DNA of 64,000 bases, taken from contig BPQB01000036.1 of NCBI GenBank assembly GCA_019973155.2, positions 124,001-188,000 on the forward strand, read 5' to 3'. Of this stretch, positions 47,400-58,789 are shown piece after piece. The notes beneath the pieces were generated by a model. The model ran no database searches and was not told the origin of the DNA. It saw nothing but the letters and a program-made list of their open reading frames with translations. The position numbers and the translations under genes were made by a program. Each line of letters begins with the position of its first letter. Position 1 is the first letter of the stretch. This stretch comes from Phanerochaete sordida (lineage: Eukaryota; Basidiomycota; Agaricomycetes; Polyporales; Phanerochaetaceae).

Positions 47400-49328
47400 A
47401 TGCCCTCACCTTCATTATCGTCCCCTGCCTCGCATATTAATGCCACATTGGGCGCCATAGTCATTGGTGCGTGATGCGCACTCACGCTCTCGACACCAGC
47501 ATGTGCTGACCAGACTCGCAGCCGAGATCGTCACGGCTGTGTACGTCGCGTAGATTGCCATATGCAGCGGCATACCACTAGTGCTAACGCCGCGCGTCAG
47601 GCTCTATGGCGTCGCGTTCGTTCAATTCTGTGTCTACTTCTACCACAACAATCGTGGCAGACGGTACACCAGAACGATTGTACGTGGTATCAGCTCCTGT
47701 CGCGTCTCGGTTACACCTCAATACCATGAAAGATGTCCCTCCTTTGGTGCGTCTCCGTTTTATCCTGCCCTTAGTCGTACCAAAACAGCTGACACACCAC
47801 AGGTTACTCTCTACAGTATACGTCGCGTTTACGTCCCACGCCATCTACTACTACTCGGTACTTAACTTCAACAATGACACGGGACTGGACCTGGTGACGT
47901 GGTGCGTTCGTCATCATCAGCCAATTCGATGCGTCCTCATATTTTGAGTCCCAGGAGTCTTGCATCTGCGCTGTTCATTGGGGTACGAGTCACCTTAACC
48001 TTGTGTGACGACGATAATAACATTTGGCTCACGTATCTGAAGGCGCTGATCGAAGTCGTTGTGACGTCGTAGGTCGAGCTTTTCCCAGGATCTCATTCTT
48101 GTTCGCTCATAATTGCTATGTAGTGTCTTCGCATTCAAGATCTGCAAGCGTGCGTCGGCTATGATGATCAAATGCTGCTATCTCTGACATGAGTCGGAGC
48201 AGTCAGTGACAGCACCTGGCCATGCGTCTTTATTGTGAGAGTCTCCCTTGTGCAACTTCGATGGTCGCTAACCAACCATCCCAGGTGCCGCCTCAAGTAA
48301 TAAGCCTCAGTGAGCACTCTTTGTTATTTGCATAATCCGCTTGCAGGAGGGTTGACGCATTGCCGCCTTTGCAGCCATGCTCATCGGTATGTCCCCAACA
48401 ATACGAGTGCCCCCACGTTGGCTGACCGCTTTGTAGCTAATGCCGCGCTCGAGTGAGTCGGATCGAGAGCTGGCGGTTGTATTCCGCTTACACGTTACCA
48501 GCGTCAAATTTCCGCAGAACTGGAACAGCAAGTTCTCGGTGCGCCCGCTGTTACACATTAGATTTGCCACGGAAGCTGACGCCCCTCTAGTGGATGTGGT
48601 ACGGTGCCTTTGGGGCACAGGCGACCACCGACTTTGCGATCGCGATCACGCTTTGCATGGCCCTCGCAAAGCATCGCTCGTGCTTCGACAAGTACGTCCT
48701 CTCGCCCTAGAGTGTTCTGCAGCTCACCGGAAATGTGGCCCAGAACGAACGCGCTCATTACGGCTCTGATCTACTACAGCATAGGGACTTGTGTCCTTAC
48801 CAGGTGCGGTCGGCCTCTACACGCATTTCGCTTGCGCTCATAATGCAAGTACAGCTCTGTCTCGCTCGTTACGATTATAACGGTCTGTCTCAGGCGCTTT
48901 TACGTCTTCTGCCCACTACTGATACTCCAACAGCTTGCGCTCCTTCCCACGAACTTTGTTCACATCGCCTTCGCGATGTTGCTCCCAATGCGTACGTCGT
49001 CGCTCGCGCGTGCTCTGTTCGCACGATTACACACTTCTGACACGAGGTAGTCATCGGCAACTCGCTCGTCGCTCTGCTCAACTCGAAGAACATGCTGCGC
49101 GACATGCACGACGCGCAGATCGTGTCCGTGCACTTTCCTGGCGTACTCGACATCGCGGATGGCGCCACGCCCGACCCAGCTTGCGCGGTGCACGGCGAGG
49201 ATACGAAGGATCAGGTGCGTTTGGACGTGCGATAGACTAGCTCTGAGCGGTTGATGAGATGCGGCACATAGATCCCGCACTTCACGGACCAAGACAGCGA
49301 GATGGAGGGAGCATCGGTACGGGCGTGA
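47400..49328 (+). CDS. DUF6534-like seven-helix membrane protein 2 (19 exons)
   Basis: Exons: 47400-47466, 47522-47540, 47601-47679, 47733-47746, 47803-47901, 47955-47982, 48043-48068, 48124-48149, 48203-48234, 48285-48309, 48375-48386, 48437-48452, 48502-48538, 48591-48691, 48744-48803, 48855-48882, 48934-48991, 49051-49214, 49272-49328; 948 nt, 315 residues. Thirteen exons have exactly the lengths found in both neighbouring paralogues. Landmarks: INATLGAIVIG, VQFCVYFYHN, TSHAIYYYSVLNF, WYGAFGAQATTDFAIAITL, FVHIAFAMLLP, and IGNSLVALLNSKNMLRDM. Convergent with gene 3, with only 269 bp between the stop codons. Function unknown. Intron 16 (48883-48933, 51 nt) has no stop and keeps frame if retained. 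Confidence 0.8.
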
Positions 49329-49597
49329 GTGCTATGACGAGTGTGAGTGTGAGGGGATGCTATTTATGAGGCGAGGTGGCTGTAGGCTATACACGGGATA
49401 AATATATGCATTACGTAGTGCACGAAAGAACACCGTCAGGACGGCGCGAAAGGTCATTGAGCTCCGTATAGGGCCTGTAATGAGTCGCACGAGACCTTCG
49501 CCAGCCTAGCGGCGGTGCGCCGCAGCCTCACGGGACCTCCTCCCGCACCATTTCGTCCTTGTATTCATGCCGAGCCGCCTGTCAGGGTTCGCCCACC
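49329..49597. other. Short intergenic between convergent DUF6534 genes
   Basis: Shared 3' region of genes 2 and 3; no other feature seen. Confidence 0.4.
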
Positions 49598-51521
49598 TCA
49601 CTCTGCAAGCGCCGATATACAATGCCAGCGCATATATCCGCCGCTGAGGCCGCTAGGACGTACCCCGCGTTCGTACTCCCCAGCGTCCCGCCGGTGCTCT
49701 TCGTCAGACTCCATTCTCGCATCCTGCTTTACCTCTCCCACGCCCTGCACGGCGACGCGCGCGAGCCGCGAAAGGCGCACAGAGACAGCACCCCCGGTAT
49801 GCCGCGCACGGAGGCTCGCACGCGCGTTGAGCGGCGCAAGGAGTGAATTGGCCATCACTGTATCCCAGGGTCCGTCAGTGCTAGAGTGATGGTACAAGGT
49901 GGGCCAGGGCGTACGCTTGGGGAGGAGCATGCCGAAGAGGAGGAACACGAAGCTACGCGGCGCAATGACGTACTGCAGAGCATTTAGTCGCGCGGGAAGA
50001 GGGCGATAGATGAGCGACGTACGGCGATGATGGACGCTAGCGAGACCGAACTGCGGGTGGTGAGCTTCAGCGTTCCGCGCTTGAGGGCAGGGAAAGGAGG
50101 CAAACGTACCTCGTGAGCGTGCATGTGCCGACTGCGTATAAAACAAGCGTAGCTATGAGCGAGTTCGTGCTGGCCACAGCTTAGCCATGTCAAAGTTTAA
50201 AAGAGTATCAGCAGGGACGCACCGACGGAAAGCAGACCGCTGTCGGACGAGAAGAGTGCTGAGCGAAGCAGCAATTGCGCAGTCGGTAAAGGTCTGCAGA
50301 CCGTACATCGTATGCCAGAGCCACTGCGTCTGTGGTGAGTGCGCCGCGAAAGGTTCATCAGCGGCGGAGTGCGCACCGAGTAGTGCGCCTGGAGCACGAC
50401 ATAGGAGGGTGTATTAAGACTGTTCTGATGTCAGCGTGCTTTCCAGACGCGAAACTGATGCGTACATGATGATACCAATGGCTGGGGCGCAATGTCAGTA
50501 TAGACACGATCGTCTGCACGGCGAAACGCACCGATGCTCGCTACTAGACGATATCGCGTAGTCAGCCTTCTTGCTTGCAGTGAATAGCAACCAGAACGAG
50601 CTCACCGCCGCTAGCCAGCTGTGGCGGTATCTATAGAGTCATCAGTTCGGGGCTTCTAAAATTATCGTAGATGTGAGCATACGATGAGAGCAAGCAGCCA
50701 CTTCTTTCCACTGACTGGTCGGTCTTTTAGTGGTTTGATGTGAGCATAGATTCTGGGCACGTACGCTTGTAAATTCTGTGCGAGTATATTCTGTGGAGAA
50801 TCGCCTGGTCAGACCGAGCAGACGTGGAGCCCAGACGGCAGTCGTACAATGATATAGGCACCATGGCAAGCTCCTATCTCATGCGTGTCAGCTTTGAATT
50901 CCCTCAACCTGTGCGAAAGCGGAGTCTACTGTCGTACCCCAACAAACATTGTCGATGCCAAACTCCTATGGTCGACGTCAGTGTCACAGAACACAGCGCG
51001 ATATTTGCGGCGCACCATGGACACTGCGTCAGCGCAAGCGGATTCATGAAGTTCGTCACCGTGTATCCATAGATCCCATAGGATATAACAAAGAGGTGGA
51101 ACGCATCGGCGAACCTAGCGGAGAGGAGTCGTGAAGTACATCATACCGTGAGCGAGCAGTCTCTGACGTACCAAATGAGAAACACCTAGTTGGGTCCTTC
51201 AGCAGGCATTGTGGAGAAGGAACGTAGGACGCACCCCTGCTTTGAGAAGTAGGCTGTCACGTTCATTGCAATGAAAGAAGAAGTAGGCTTGGACGGTAGC
51301 CGTGCCGAAGAGGCTGTCGACATGCTAGTCAGCATATGCGTAGGTCTGTTCATGGTGCTGGCACTTGCACAGATATGAGAACTTCACCTGCAGCAGCAAT
51401 TAGAGCGAGAAGTCAGAGGTAGGGCGGTCAACGTACCGATAAAGAGGGCGCCGAGCGTGCCGTCAAAACGCAGCGATCCTAGCAAAGGCAACGGCGCCGT
51501 CGCGTTCTGGATGTTGGCCAT
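49598..51521 (-). CDS. DUF6534-like seven-helix membrane protein 3 (18 exons)
   Basis: Minus strand exons: 51521-51437, 51387-51369, 51313-51235, 51185-51172, 51114-51016, 50965-50938, 50873-50848, 50790-50765, 50714-50683, 50630-50606, 50543-50532, 50481-50466, 50419-50377, 50323-50223, 50169-50110, 50050-50023, 49972-49915, 49857-49598; 1011 nt, 336 residues. Landmarks: LRFDGTLGALFIG, VQAYFFFH, SYGIYGYTVTNFMNPLAL, WHTMYGLQTFTDCAIAASL, FVFLLFGMLLPK, MANSLLAPLNARASLR. Intron 2 uses a GC donor (GCAAGT). Intron 16 contains TAA and is 50 nt, so it must be removed; this confirms the equivalent introns in the paralogues. The final intron of genes 1 and 2 is absent and the tail reads on. Function unknown. 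Confidence 0.8.
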
Positions 51522-53206
51522 GTTCCAGTCCAGACGCAGCGCGTCGCTGGGGTGTTCCTGGCCAATCTGTCTGTCCGCCTCGCGCTTATGTGTTGCTCAG
51601 GGCGCCGCAAACCGTTGTCCCAATTTGCCATCGTCGCCTCCAACTCTGCAGCATCCCGAACGCACGAGCGATGCTCCAGCGCGTGGATCACGAACAAACT
51701 GGGGCCGCGGGCCATGACGGGCAAGCGCCTTCAGGTGCCTGTCCCGTAACGTCTGATGTCGGGGCTAGAGCGAGATATGCTGCAGCGTACCGGGCTACGG
51801 AAGAGCGTGTGAGCAGAGGCGGTCACACGCGCCCGGCGTTGCATGGCCAGGGAAGCATAGACCAAGAGAGCTGGCGCGCATCCAGGTGCACCGTCTGCAC
51901 TCGGTGAGCTCGCACCGCGGCGGCATTACGTGGCAAGCAGTGTGCGGGAGTTTGATGTTTTGCACAAGTCATAGAGGGGTGGCTCCCGCCGCCCGTCGCC
52001 GCGCAAAAGCGTGAACAGCGCCCTGTTGAAGGTAAAGCATCGGGTCAGACGGTGGAGGCGGGAGCTTTATAATCCGCACGCACCCTACTGAGTCCCCTAT
52101 TCGGGTGACGTGTCCTGATCCTGTAGCACGCCAACGATTACCTCTATCTAAGTGCGACGAAATACGGTCGTACGTCTGATCATGAAGAACTCGGGTTCCT
52201 CTAAGCACTAGCGTCATGCTGGAGACCGCGCCCACACTCGTCGAGGACGTACACCCGACCCGGGGCCGGATCGAGGTCTCGCGGCGGCCGCTGCTGCAGT
52301 AGCGTTCGCGATTCTCGAGCTGAACCGCGGTGTAATGACTTGTTATTCTGGTGACTGGCTTGTTCACGATCTAGTACGCGCTGAAATTCCGCGTTTCGCA
52401 GCGAGTTCACGTAGCAGCGCACGACGGTATCGGATGGCTGCTCTGGTGGATTGACTAGTACGGAATAGAACTGTGCGTCCTAACGCGGTTGACAATCGCA
52501 CCTACAGTGCAATGAATGGCCTACTATGAGCAAAGGTCAGTACGCGAGGTCCAAAAGAATTTGACACACGTACATACACCACGTCGCAGCCTTGAAGGCT
52601 TGGGCGAGGTTCGGCGAACCCCCAGCAAGTGCATAACTAGTTTTCAAGCGCTTTCAACCTTGGCACGGTATATGACCCATTCCGAGTGCCGTCGAGGCAG
52701 TTCGAGCCAGGCAGTTCTTGCGCCAGCGTGGCACGACCTCGGGCTCACCGACGTCGTGCGCAATCTTGACCTGGCTGAGCCTTCGCTGACCGACCGTGCA
52801 CGCACAATCAAGCAGCTTTGAGCTCTTTCCGTCTGCAGCGTCGAGCTCGAAAGCGCTTTCGTGCCAATTTGGCCAGCTTGAGCAGGGATGCGGGCCAGCT
52901 CGAACGTCGAGCGTACCAGGCAGCGGGCGCTCGTGCGGTTTTCGGGGTACCAGGACCCCGATCACTTCTAGCGTTCCTTTTTCGCCAGGCCGCAGACTCC
53001 TGCACGCCGTGGACGACGGCAGAAGCCTCTATCTCACGTCGATATTCCTACTTGAAAACACAGGTGTGCAGGATTATACTTGAAGTTCTAGGCTATCCAT
53101 CATGACCATGAATGACGCTCCTAGCAGTGTACGAGCCGCAATCGAAAATTTCGTTGCTGGCTAACAACCCTCAGCCAGCGGTCTCTATCGCGTGTTACGA
53201 GGTTCT
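51522..53206. other. Unassigned region upstream of DUF6534 gene 3 and F-box gene
   Basis: No recognisable domain. Short frames around 52516-52821 (plus) and 52808-53005 (minus) do not belong to any family I know. The stretch must contain the divergent promoters of its two flanking genes. Confidence 0.35.
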
Positions 53207-55030
53207 ATGCTTGCAATGCGTGTCAATCTCACCAAACTTCCGGCAGAGGTCCAAGAAATGGTTATTTCGAACTTGGGCCTGGCGGAGATCATGGTCGTCA
53301 AGAAGGTGTGGCCAATGTTTGCGGCTGTCGGCCAATGCTGAGTACCAAGCTGCATTCCAGGTGTCCCGCCACTTTCGGAATCTCATCCAAACCTCGGAGG
53401 GCTTGAATTATAGGGTCGAGCAGCTCTGCATGGGCAGTGTTGACCAGCCGCCGCTTGCGAAGCTCCCTTTCAAAAAGCGAACAGAGATTCAGCGACGGTG
53501 GCGCGAAATGTGGAAGACGCTACGGCGACAGGGCACAGAGGAGCGTACCGTGCGCGCGGTGTTCGGGCAAAACTGTGTTTCTGGCTCGCTATACGCCGAC
53601 AGAACCGCAACCGACACTGGCATCCACGATGCTCCCTCGAACGCGCTGCGCTTTGTCCGCATCCCGTCGGGGAAGCGCTATGTCCAGTTCGCTGAGTGGG
53701 AAGTTCGCGATCTGCCGTCGTTCGAGAACTTTGCCTGCGACTACGACCAAGACTTGCTCGTGCTGCTCGAGTGGTGAGTAGTCGCCGCGTCTTCGCGGAT
53801 CGCCCTGCTGATGCACATTCTAGCTTCGAGGACACCTGTACGGCACAGCTCTGCTTTCGAACTTGTTCGACAGGCGAAGCGCACCCTCTCGCGAAGTCTA
53901 GCGTTCTCTCGGGTATCAATGTATCACAGTCAGCCCACTGGGACATGACTGACGTCAAAATCTGCGCCGAGCTCGTCTCCATTAACTACTTCGACTCCGG
54001 GGAGAACTATTTCTGGGTTTGGAACTGGAAACAAGGAAGGCTCCTGTTCGTGAGTAAACCATCCTCTTCATCATTTCTCTGAGTAACTTCGGGACAGCAC
54101 TTCGGCGACGAGCACGAAGACGATGTGCGGATGCGCGGATTCGCATTCATTGACCATCGACGACTCATCATTGCTACGGCCGGCTATTCCAAATATTGTT
54201 ACGTTATGGTCTTCGACTGCTACGACATACCGCCTGGTACAGTGACGACGACAGCGACAGAGACTATGCGCTACGCCGCGGCGATCTTCCGCCTTCCGAG
54301 GGCCAGAGACAGCGGACATTTCGAGGCGTTCATCAACCTCGACTGCCGACCCTCTCTCCAGGCCGAGCACCTCGCACAAGACGGTAGCCTTTTCCGGTGG
54401 GCCCCCAGCACCGCCGTCGCGGTCGTGACCATGGACGGTGACATCGAAGATTTCCCGGAAAGCGTCGTCGCCATCCCGACGCGCATCATCCTCGAGCACC
54501 TCGAGGCGCAGCCTGCGCGCACATACCCTTCGCCCTGCAAGCCTGTACGGTGGCGCTCCTGGGGCGCAGGCACGACAGTACTCACGGGGCGCACGGCCGT
54601 GGCCTGCGGCTCGCGCGTCGCGACGACGCTCGCAAGAGAACACGACGCGCGCATCGTCATCTACGACTTCGAGAGCGCCGCGGTCCTCGCGCGCGAGCCA
54701 GAACCGGACCTGGAGGATGTACGCCTCGACCCCGCGTACCTCGAGCACCGCCGCGCGCTCGCGCAGCGCGCCACGGCGCTCGATCCGGATAAATGGGTGG
54801 ATAGGACGCCCGGACGCGCACCATTCCGCACCATCTGGACCGACTTCACGGTCCGCGGCTCGCAGTCCTTCGAGCTCGCCGAAGACGGTCTAGTGATAAT
54901 GCCCGAGAGACGGTGGTGGGAGGTACCCGTCGCGGCTCTGTCCGAGGCGCAGACAAGGTACGTCGCGTGTCATCTACCCGGGTATTGGTTGTTCACGGCC
55001 CCAACTAGGCTTACATTGTATACTGTCTAG
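53207..55030 (+). CDS. F-box protein with C-terminal propeller-like region
   Basis: Exons 53207-53305, 53361-53773, 53824-54049, 54098-55030; 556 residues, all phases join. The N-terminus reads LTKLPAEVQEMVISNLGL and, across intron 1, VVKKVSRHFRNLI, the usual F-box pattern, which binds Skp1 in SCF ubiquitin ligases. The rest contains repeated beta-strand-like stretches with Trp-rich motifs (FWVWNWKQGRLLF, VMVFDCYDI, ARIVIYDF), resembling the degenerate propeller found in many agaricomycete F-box proteins. Likely a substrate adaptor; the target is unknown. An ATG at 53216 in the same frame is an alternative start. Intron 1 (53306-53360) contains in-frame stops, so it must be spliced. Confidence 0.75.
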
Positions 55031-55398
55031 TATGGAGTGTCGGCGGCCTCCATTTCAGCACCTAGCAAAGCATATTTACAGCCTCTTCAATATACGTCTG
55101 GCACCGTCGATGCGGGTGCCAGGTTCGCCTGCAAGGGGGCGCGATGACATCCCGACCCGTTGACATAGTTGAGTGATGCATTCTGGCTCGAAGACGTCGG
55201 GCGGGGAGGAGGCGCATCTGCTTCCTGTGCGGGTTCATGCATAGTGCGACGTCCGATACTAGGCTTCCATGCAGCTGAGAGTTGGGGCCGGCTTCAGGCT
55301 ACATGCCTTATTCTCGTGCCTGGCTCGCTCGGCCCATCTCTCTCTTGCTCTTTACGCTACAAATCGTCCACTCACCTCTTTTTCACCTTGCAATCACG
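55031..55398. promoter_or_regulatory. Intergenic region and receptor E promoter
   Basis: No gene. A pyrimidine-rich leader (TCTCTCTTGCTC near 55338) precedes the E start codon. The conserved block seen upstream of A-D is not clearly present; only CATGCCTTATTC near 55304 hints at it. Confidence 0.3.
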
Positions 55399-58079
55399 AT
55401 GACTCGTCCTCGACGTCGGCACCGAACAAGTAATTGCATGCTCCACGCTGCCTCAGGAGCACTCAAGATTGCGAAGCCAATCGCTGGCGTGGTCCCCGTT
55501 CCCGCCTTGGGATATGTCATCGATATCCTATCGACGTTGATCAAGCAAGTAAAGGTGAGCATACCTCTGCTGGAGCGATCACGCGACATCCCCTAATCCT
55601 TGTCCAGGCGGCGCGCACAAACGGCGAGACGGAAGCCATGTTCTTCCGGACGATGAACGATCTCGACGAAGTCATCGTCCAGATGGTGCGCGAGGCGAAC
55701 GTAGTTTCAGGTCACGCCAACTCGATGCTGCAGGAGCAGCTTGATACGCTCTCTAGGCACGTATCATCAGCTTGAGCGAGGCAATTCTGTGCTGAATATC
55801 TGCAGAGCGTTGGGCGATTTACACGCAATCGCGGCAAAGCTGCAGAGTGGAAGTGGTTTCTGCGGATGGTGGAAGCGCTTCTGCCATGCAAAGCGCAACG
55901 AAGAGGTGTTGGCCGAAATGATCAAGCGGCTGGCGGACGCGCAGGAGATATTCAGCGTACGTACCCTGCTTCCTTACAGCATACAGTCAACGAACTGAAA
56001 TCTCGAATTAGCTCGGCATGCAGGGCGCGATACAGAACGCGGTGTGGAGGATCGAGGAGACGGTGAAGACTGCGGGTGCGCACACCGCCGCACAACCTTC
56101 TTAACTTCTTATTGATATCGTAAATTATACAGAGTGGCGAAGGATCATTGAAGCCATCCCACACGCGGAGGCAGGCTATCTCTGTGTTAAAGAAATCAAG
56201 AGCGGATTTATGCAGGGTACGCGCCAAGAAACGTTCGAGAACCTCCGGACATGGGCCGATTCAGGACATCCTGCAAGCCGTGGATATCCTGCAGCTCACG
56301 GATATCCTACAGACTCCCCAAGGCGCCTCTTTCTACTCACTGGAGGTGCAGGACTCGGAAAATCCGCAATTGCTCACCAGCTGTGCCTCCGACTCGTTGA
56401 CACAAAGCAGTGGGGTGTCAACTTAGGCGCATCCTTCTTCTTTTCCCGCGGAGGTGTCGACTCCGCTCACACACTTTTCTCCACGATTGCCCACCAGCTC
56501 GCGCTGTCTCAGCCAGCCCTGACGCCCTCGATTTGTGATGCGGCTCGGGTGTTCCTTACAGGCGGCAAAGAGCAGCAGGTGCGACGCACATTTGAGGAAC
56601 TCCTCTTGAAACCTCTGGCGGGAAATTCCGGCCACTCTGCCTTCAACGAGACCACGTTCGTTGTCATCGATGGCCTGGACGAGTGCAAGGACAGAGAGCT
56701 CGTCCCTGAGCTTCTCCATTGTCTACTCGTGCTCGTCCGCCGCGTTCCCTGGCTTCGCTTGTTCCTCTCCACCCGCCCTGAGCCCCATATCCTCCCCGTC
56801 CTGATGCACCAGTCCGCTGCAGTCATTGTGTATCATCGGCGTCTCGACGATTCGCAAGCAATGGGCGAGTCCAAGGAGAGTGTCGAGTTGTACCTGCGGC
56901 ATACCATTCTAAAGATATATCCATACGGAGACTTCGTACGCGCCCACCCCAAGCAACTCGACCGTCTCATTGAACGCGCTGACGGCCTATTCATCTACGC
57001 CCGCGTTGCTCTCAACTATCTCGGTATGTACGACATTCGTCCTCAAGAACGACTCGCGCTTCTCCTTGATCGCGGTGGTGTTAGACTGTCGCCGCTCGAC
57101 CAGCTCTATTTGCAGGTCTTGCAGTCTGCATTTCCATCGGAGGACCTTTCTGACTATCAAGCAATGCGTACACGGCTACATAATTTCCTGACATTTATTG
57201 CTCTTTGTCGCCGTGCTATGCCCCCCGCCGCCATCTCTTTCCTTCTCACTCTTCCCGACGACGATGTGATTTGGATGGCCGACCGACTGCGCGCAGTACT
57301 TCTCGTCGACGAGCGGGGGCATCTCGTTCCTTTGCATGCCACATTCACTGAATTTCTGCTTGACGACATGCGTTGCATTGATCCGCTCTATCACGTCGAC
57401 CCACCCAAGGGACACGCTCTTCTTGCGTCCAAGTGTCTTGCGGTGTTCAATTTTGATATGGCGACCCTATACCTCAGAAGCAAATCGGATCTACTAGCGG
57501 GCAGCCATGCCTCCATGGATGGCGATACGATGTTGTCGTGGCGTTTATACGTTTTTCATTGGCGCGACCACCTTCGTTCCGCGGAGCACAGCAACGAGCT
57601 CCAGCAAGAACTACAGGCAATGCTGGAAGGGCCCCGCGTAATGACACGCCTATACGACGCCGTGATAGGAGTAGAAGTCAATTGCATCAAACGTTTTTTC
57701 CAGGCATGTATACACATTCAGTCGTTGCATTCCGCTGACCAACTGGGATTGACAGGACTCGAACTCGGCCGCAGCGTTCTGCAGAGAGTACCTGAATTTC
57801 AGGTTTTACTGTGAGCTCTGGTGGCGAAAGATGGCAGGAGACTACCATGCAACTCGTGCAGCTTCTGTTACTATCGCAGAGCTACAAGGCCACTGGGACT
57901 CCTACGTCGAAGGCGAAGATCTTGAAGACGTGGTGGACCTGAACTTTAGCATACAGATAGAGGACATCGCGAGGTACACGGCCGTCCTTCAGGGTCTTGT
58001 CGATAAGATACGGGAGTCTGGAACTGGGCATCTGTGGTATAATTTTGACTTAGGGTACAAAGATTGGGACCCATTGTGA
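55399..58079 (+). CDS. NACHT NLR-like receptor, copy E (inverted)
   Basis: Exons 55399-55554, 55608-55756, 55806-55956, 56012-56075, 56133-57703, 57756-58079; about 804 residues, exons 1-4 again 156, 149, 151 and 64 nt. P-loop GGAGLGKS, Walker B VIDGLDEC, LSTRPEPH, and a C-terminal module with FYCELWW. It has an extra Pro/His-rich repeat before the P-loop (SRGYPAAHGYP). Two introns need GC donors: intron 2 (GCACGT) and intron 5 (GCATGT). For both, the nearby GT four bases downstream shifts the frame; for intron 5 it gives TGA at the junction. It is the only receptor on the plus strand and lies 16 kb from D. Role inferred from the family. Confidence 0.83.
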
Positions 58080-58139
58080 TATATTCCGGCCAGGAGACTC
58101 GACTCAGATCCCCTCACTGGCAGCCCGCGCACATAGTTT

Positions 58140-58499
58140 CTAGGCCGCGGAATTAAACAGAGTCCCGGGCGTCCAGCCGCTTCTTACAAGCCCGAGGCAA
58201 AAATGATCAAGCAGCGTGCGCCCTGGTGGCTCCCTGGTTAGTGTTTCTCTCTTGTTCATCGCCGCCCACGCCGATGTCGACGGCGAGGTTGCTAGAGAAG
58301 GTTCGACATATGCCGAATCTGTAATGTCTTGATGGATAACGTCAGCGGCTGCGCGCAGGCAGGACGCTTTTGCTGAACTTCGCTTTGCGACCTCCATCTC
58401 GCGTTGAACCTCGCCCAAAGATATCGACTCACGCGCGCTCACTTGCCACTGCACCGACCCATGGCGTAGGGCGCCGGCTGCGTGTCGTGTACGTATCAC
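58140..58499 (-). CDS. Open frame carrying the X-head peptide (possible last exon of a family X gene)
   Basis: A 119-codon open frame contains ADVIHQDITDSAYVEPSLA, the best-preserved version of the peptide found at four other places in the window (about 8640, 10770, 20190, 26265). Upstream it reads KRSSAKASCLRAA, matching ARATCAQSAA in X1. No known family; it may be a terminal exon of a decayed gene. The plus strand of the same block is interrupted by stops here. Confidence 0.35.
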   Translation of the reverse strand: MIRTRHAAGALRHGSVQWQVSARESISLGEVQREMEVAKRSSAKASCLRAAADVIHQDITDSAYVEPSLATSPSTSAWAAMNKRETLTREPPGRTLLDHFCLGLVRSGWTPGTLFNSAA

Positions 58500-58789
58500 G
58501 TAACCGACACCCCACGGTTTCGAACATCACCTCGACGATGCGTGGAGGGAGGACCACTTTTGAAGAGCTTGCGAGCCTTCAGCCTGTAGCACGAGGTGCG
58601 TCGTACAGCAGGCCTATACGTGCGTCCTTGAGGCTGAAGATGAGTTCGTGCAGCCACCACTGGGCATGATGCATGACGTGCTACTGGAACGCTAGGATTG
58701 TCGAAGGGCAGCTTCCATGCATAGCTGGGAAACAGGTCATTGGGTCTGAGGTATGCCTTACGTCGATCTGGCACAGACTACAGCTCATT

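Noticed and set aside
49973..50022. Frameshift and TAA in DUF6534 gene 3
   Set aside because: The stretch has GTACGT, a CTAAAT branch-like site and CTGCAG, and its removal aligns the protein with both paralogues, so it is an intron.
54071..54748. Minus-strand open frame of 225 codons opposite the F-box gene
   Set aside because: It is antisense to the well-supported exon 4, has no domain, and its composition follows the codon bias of the sense strand.
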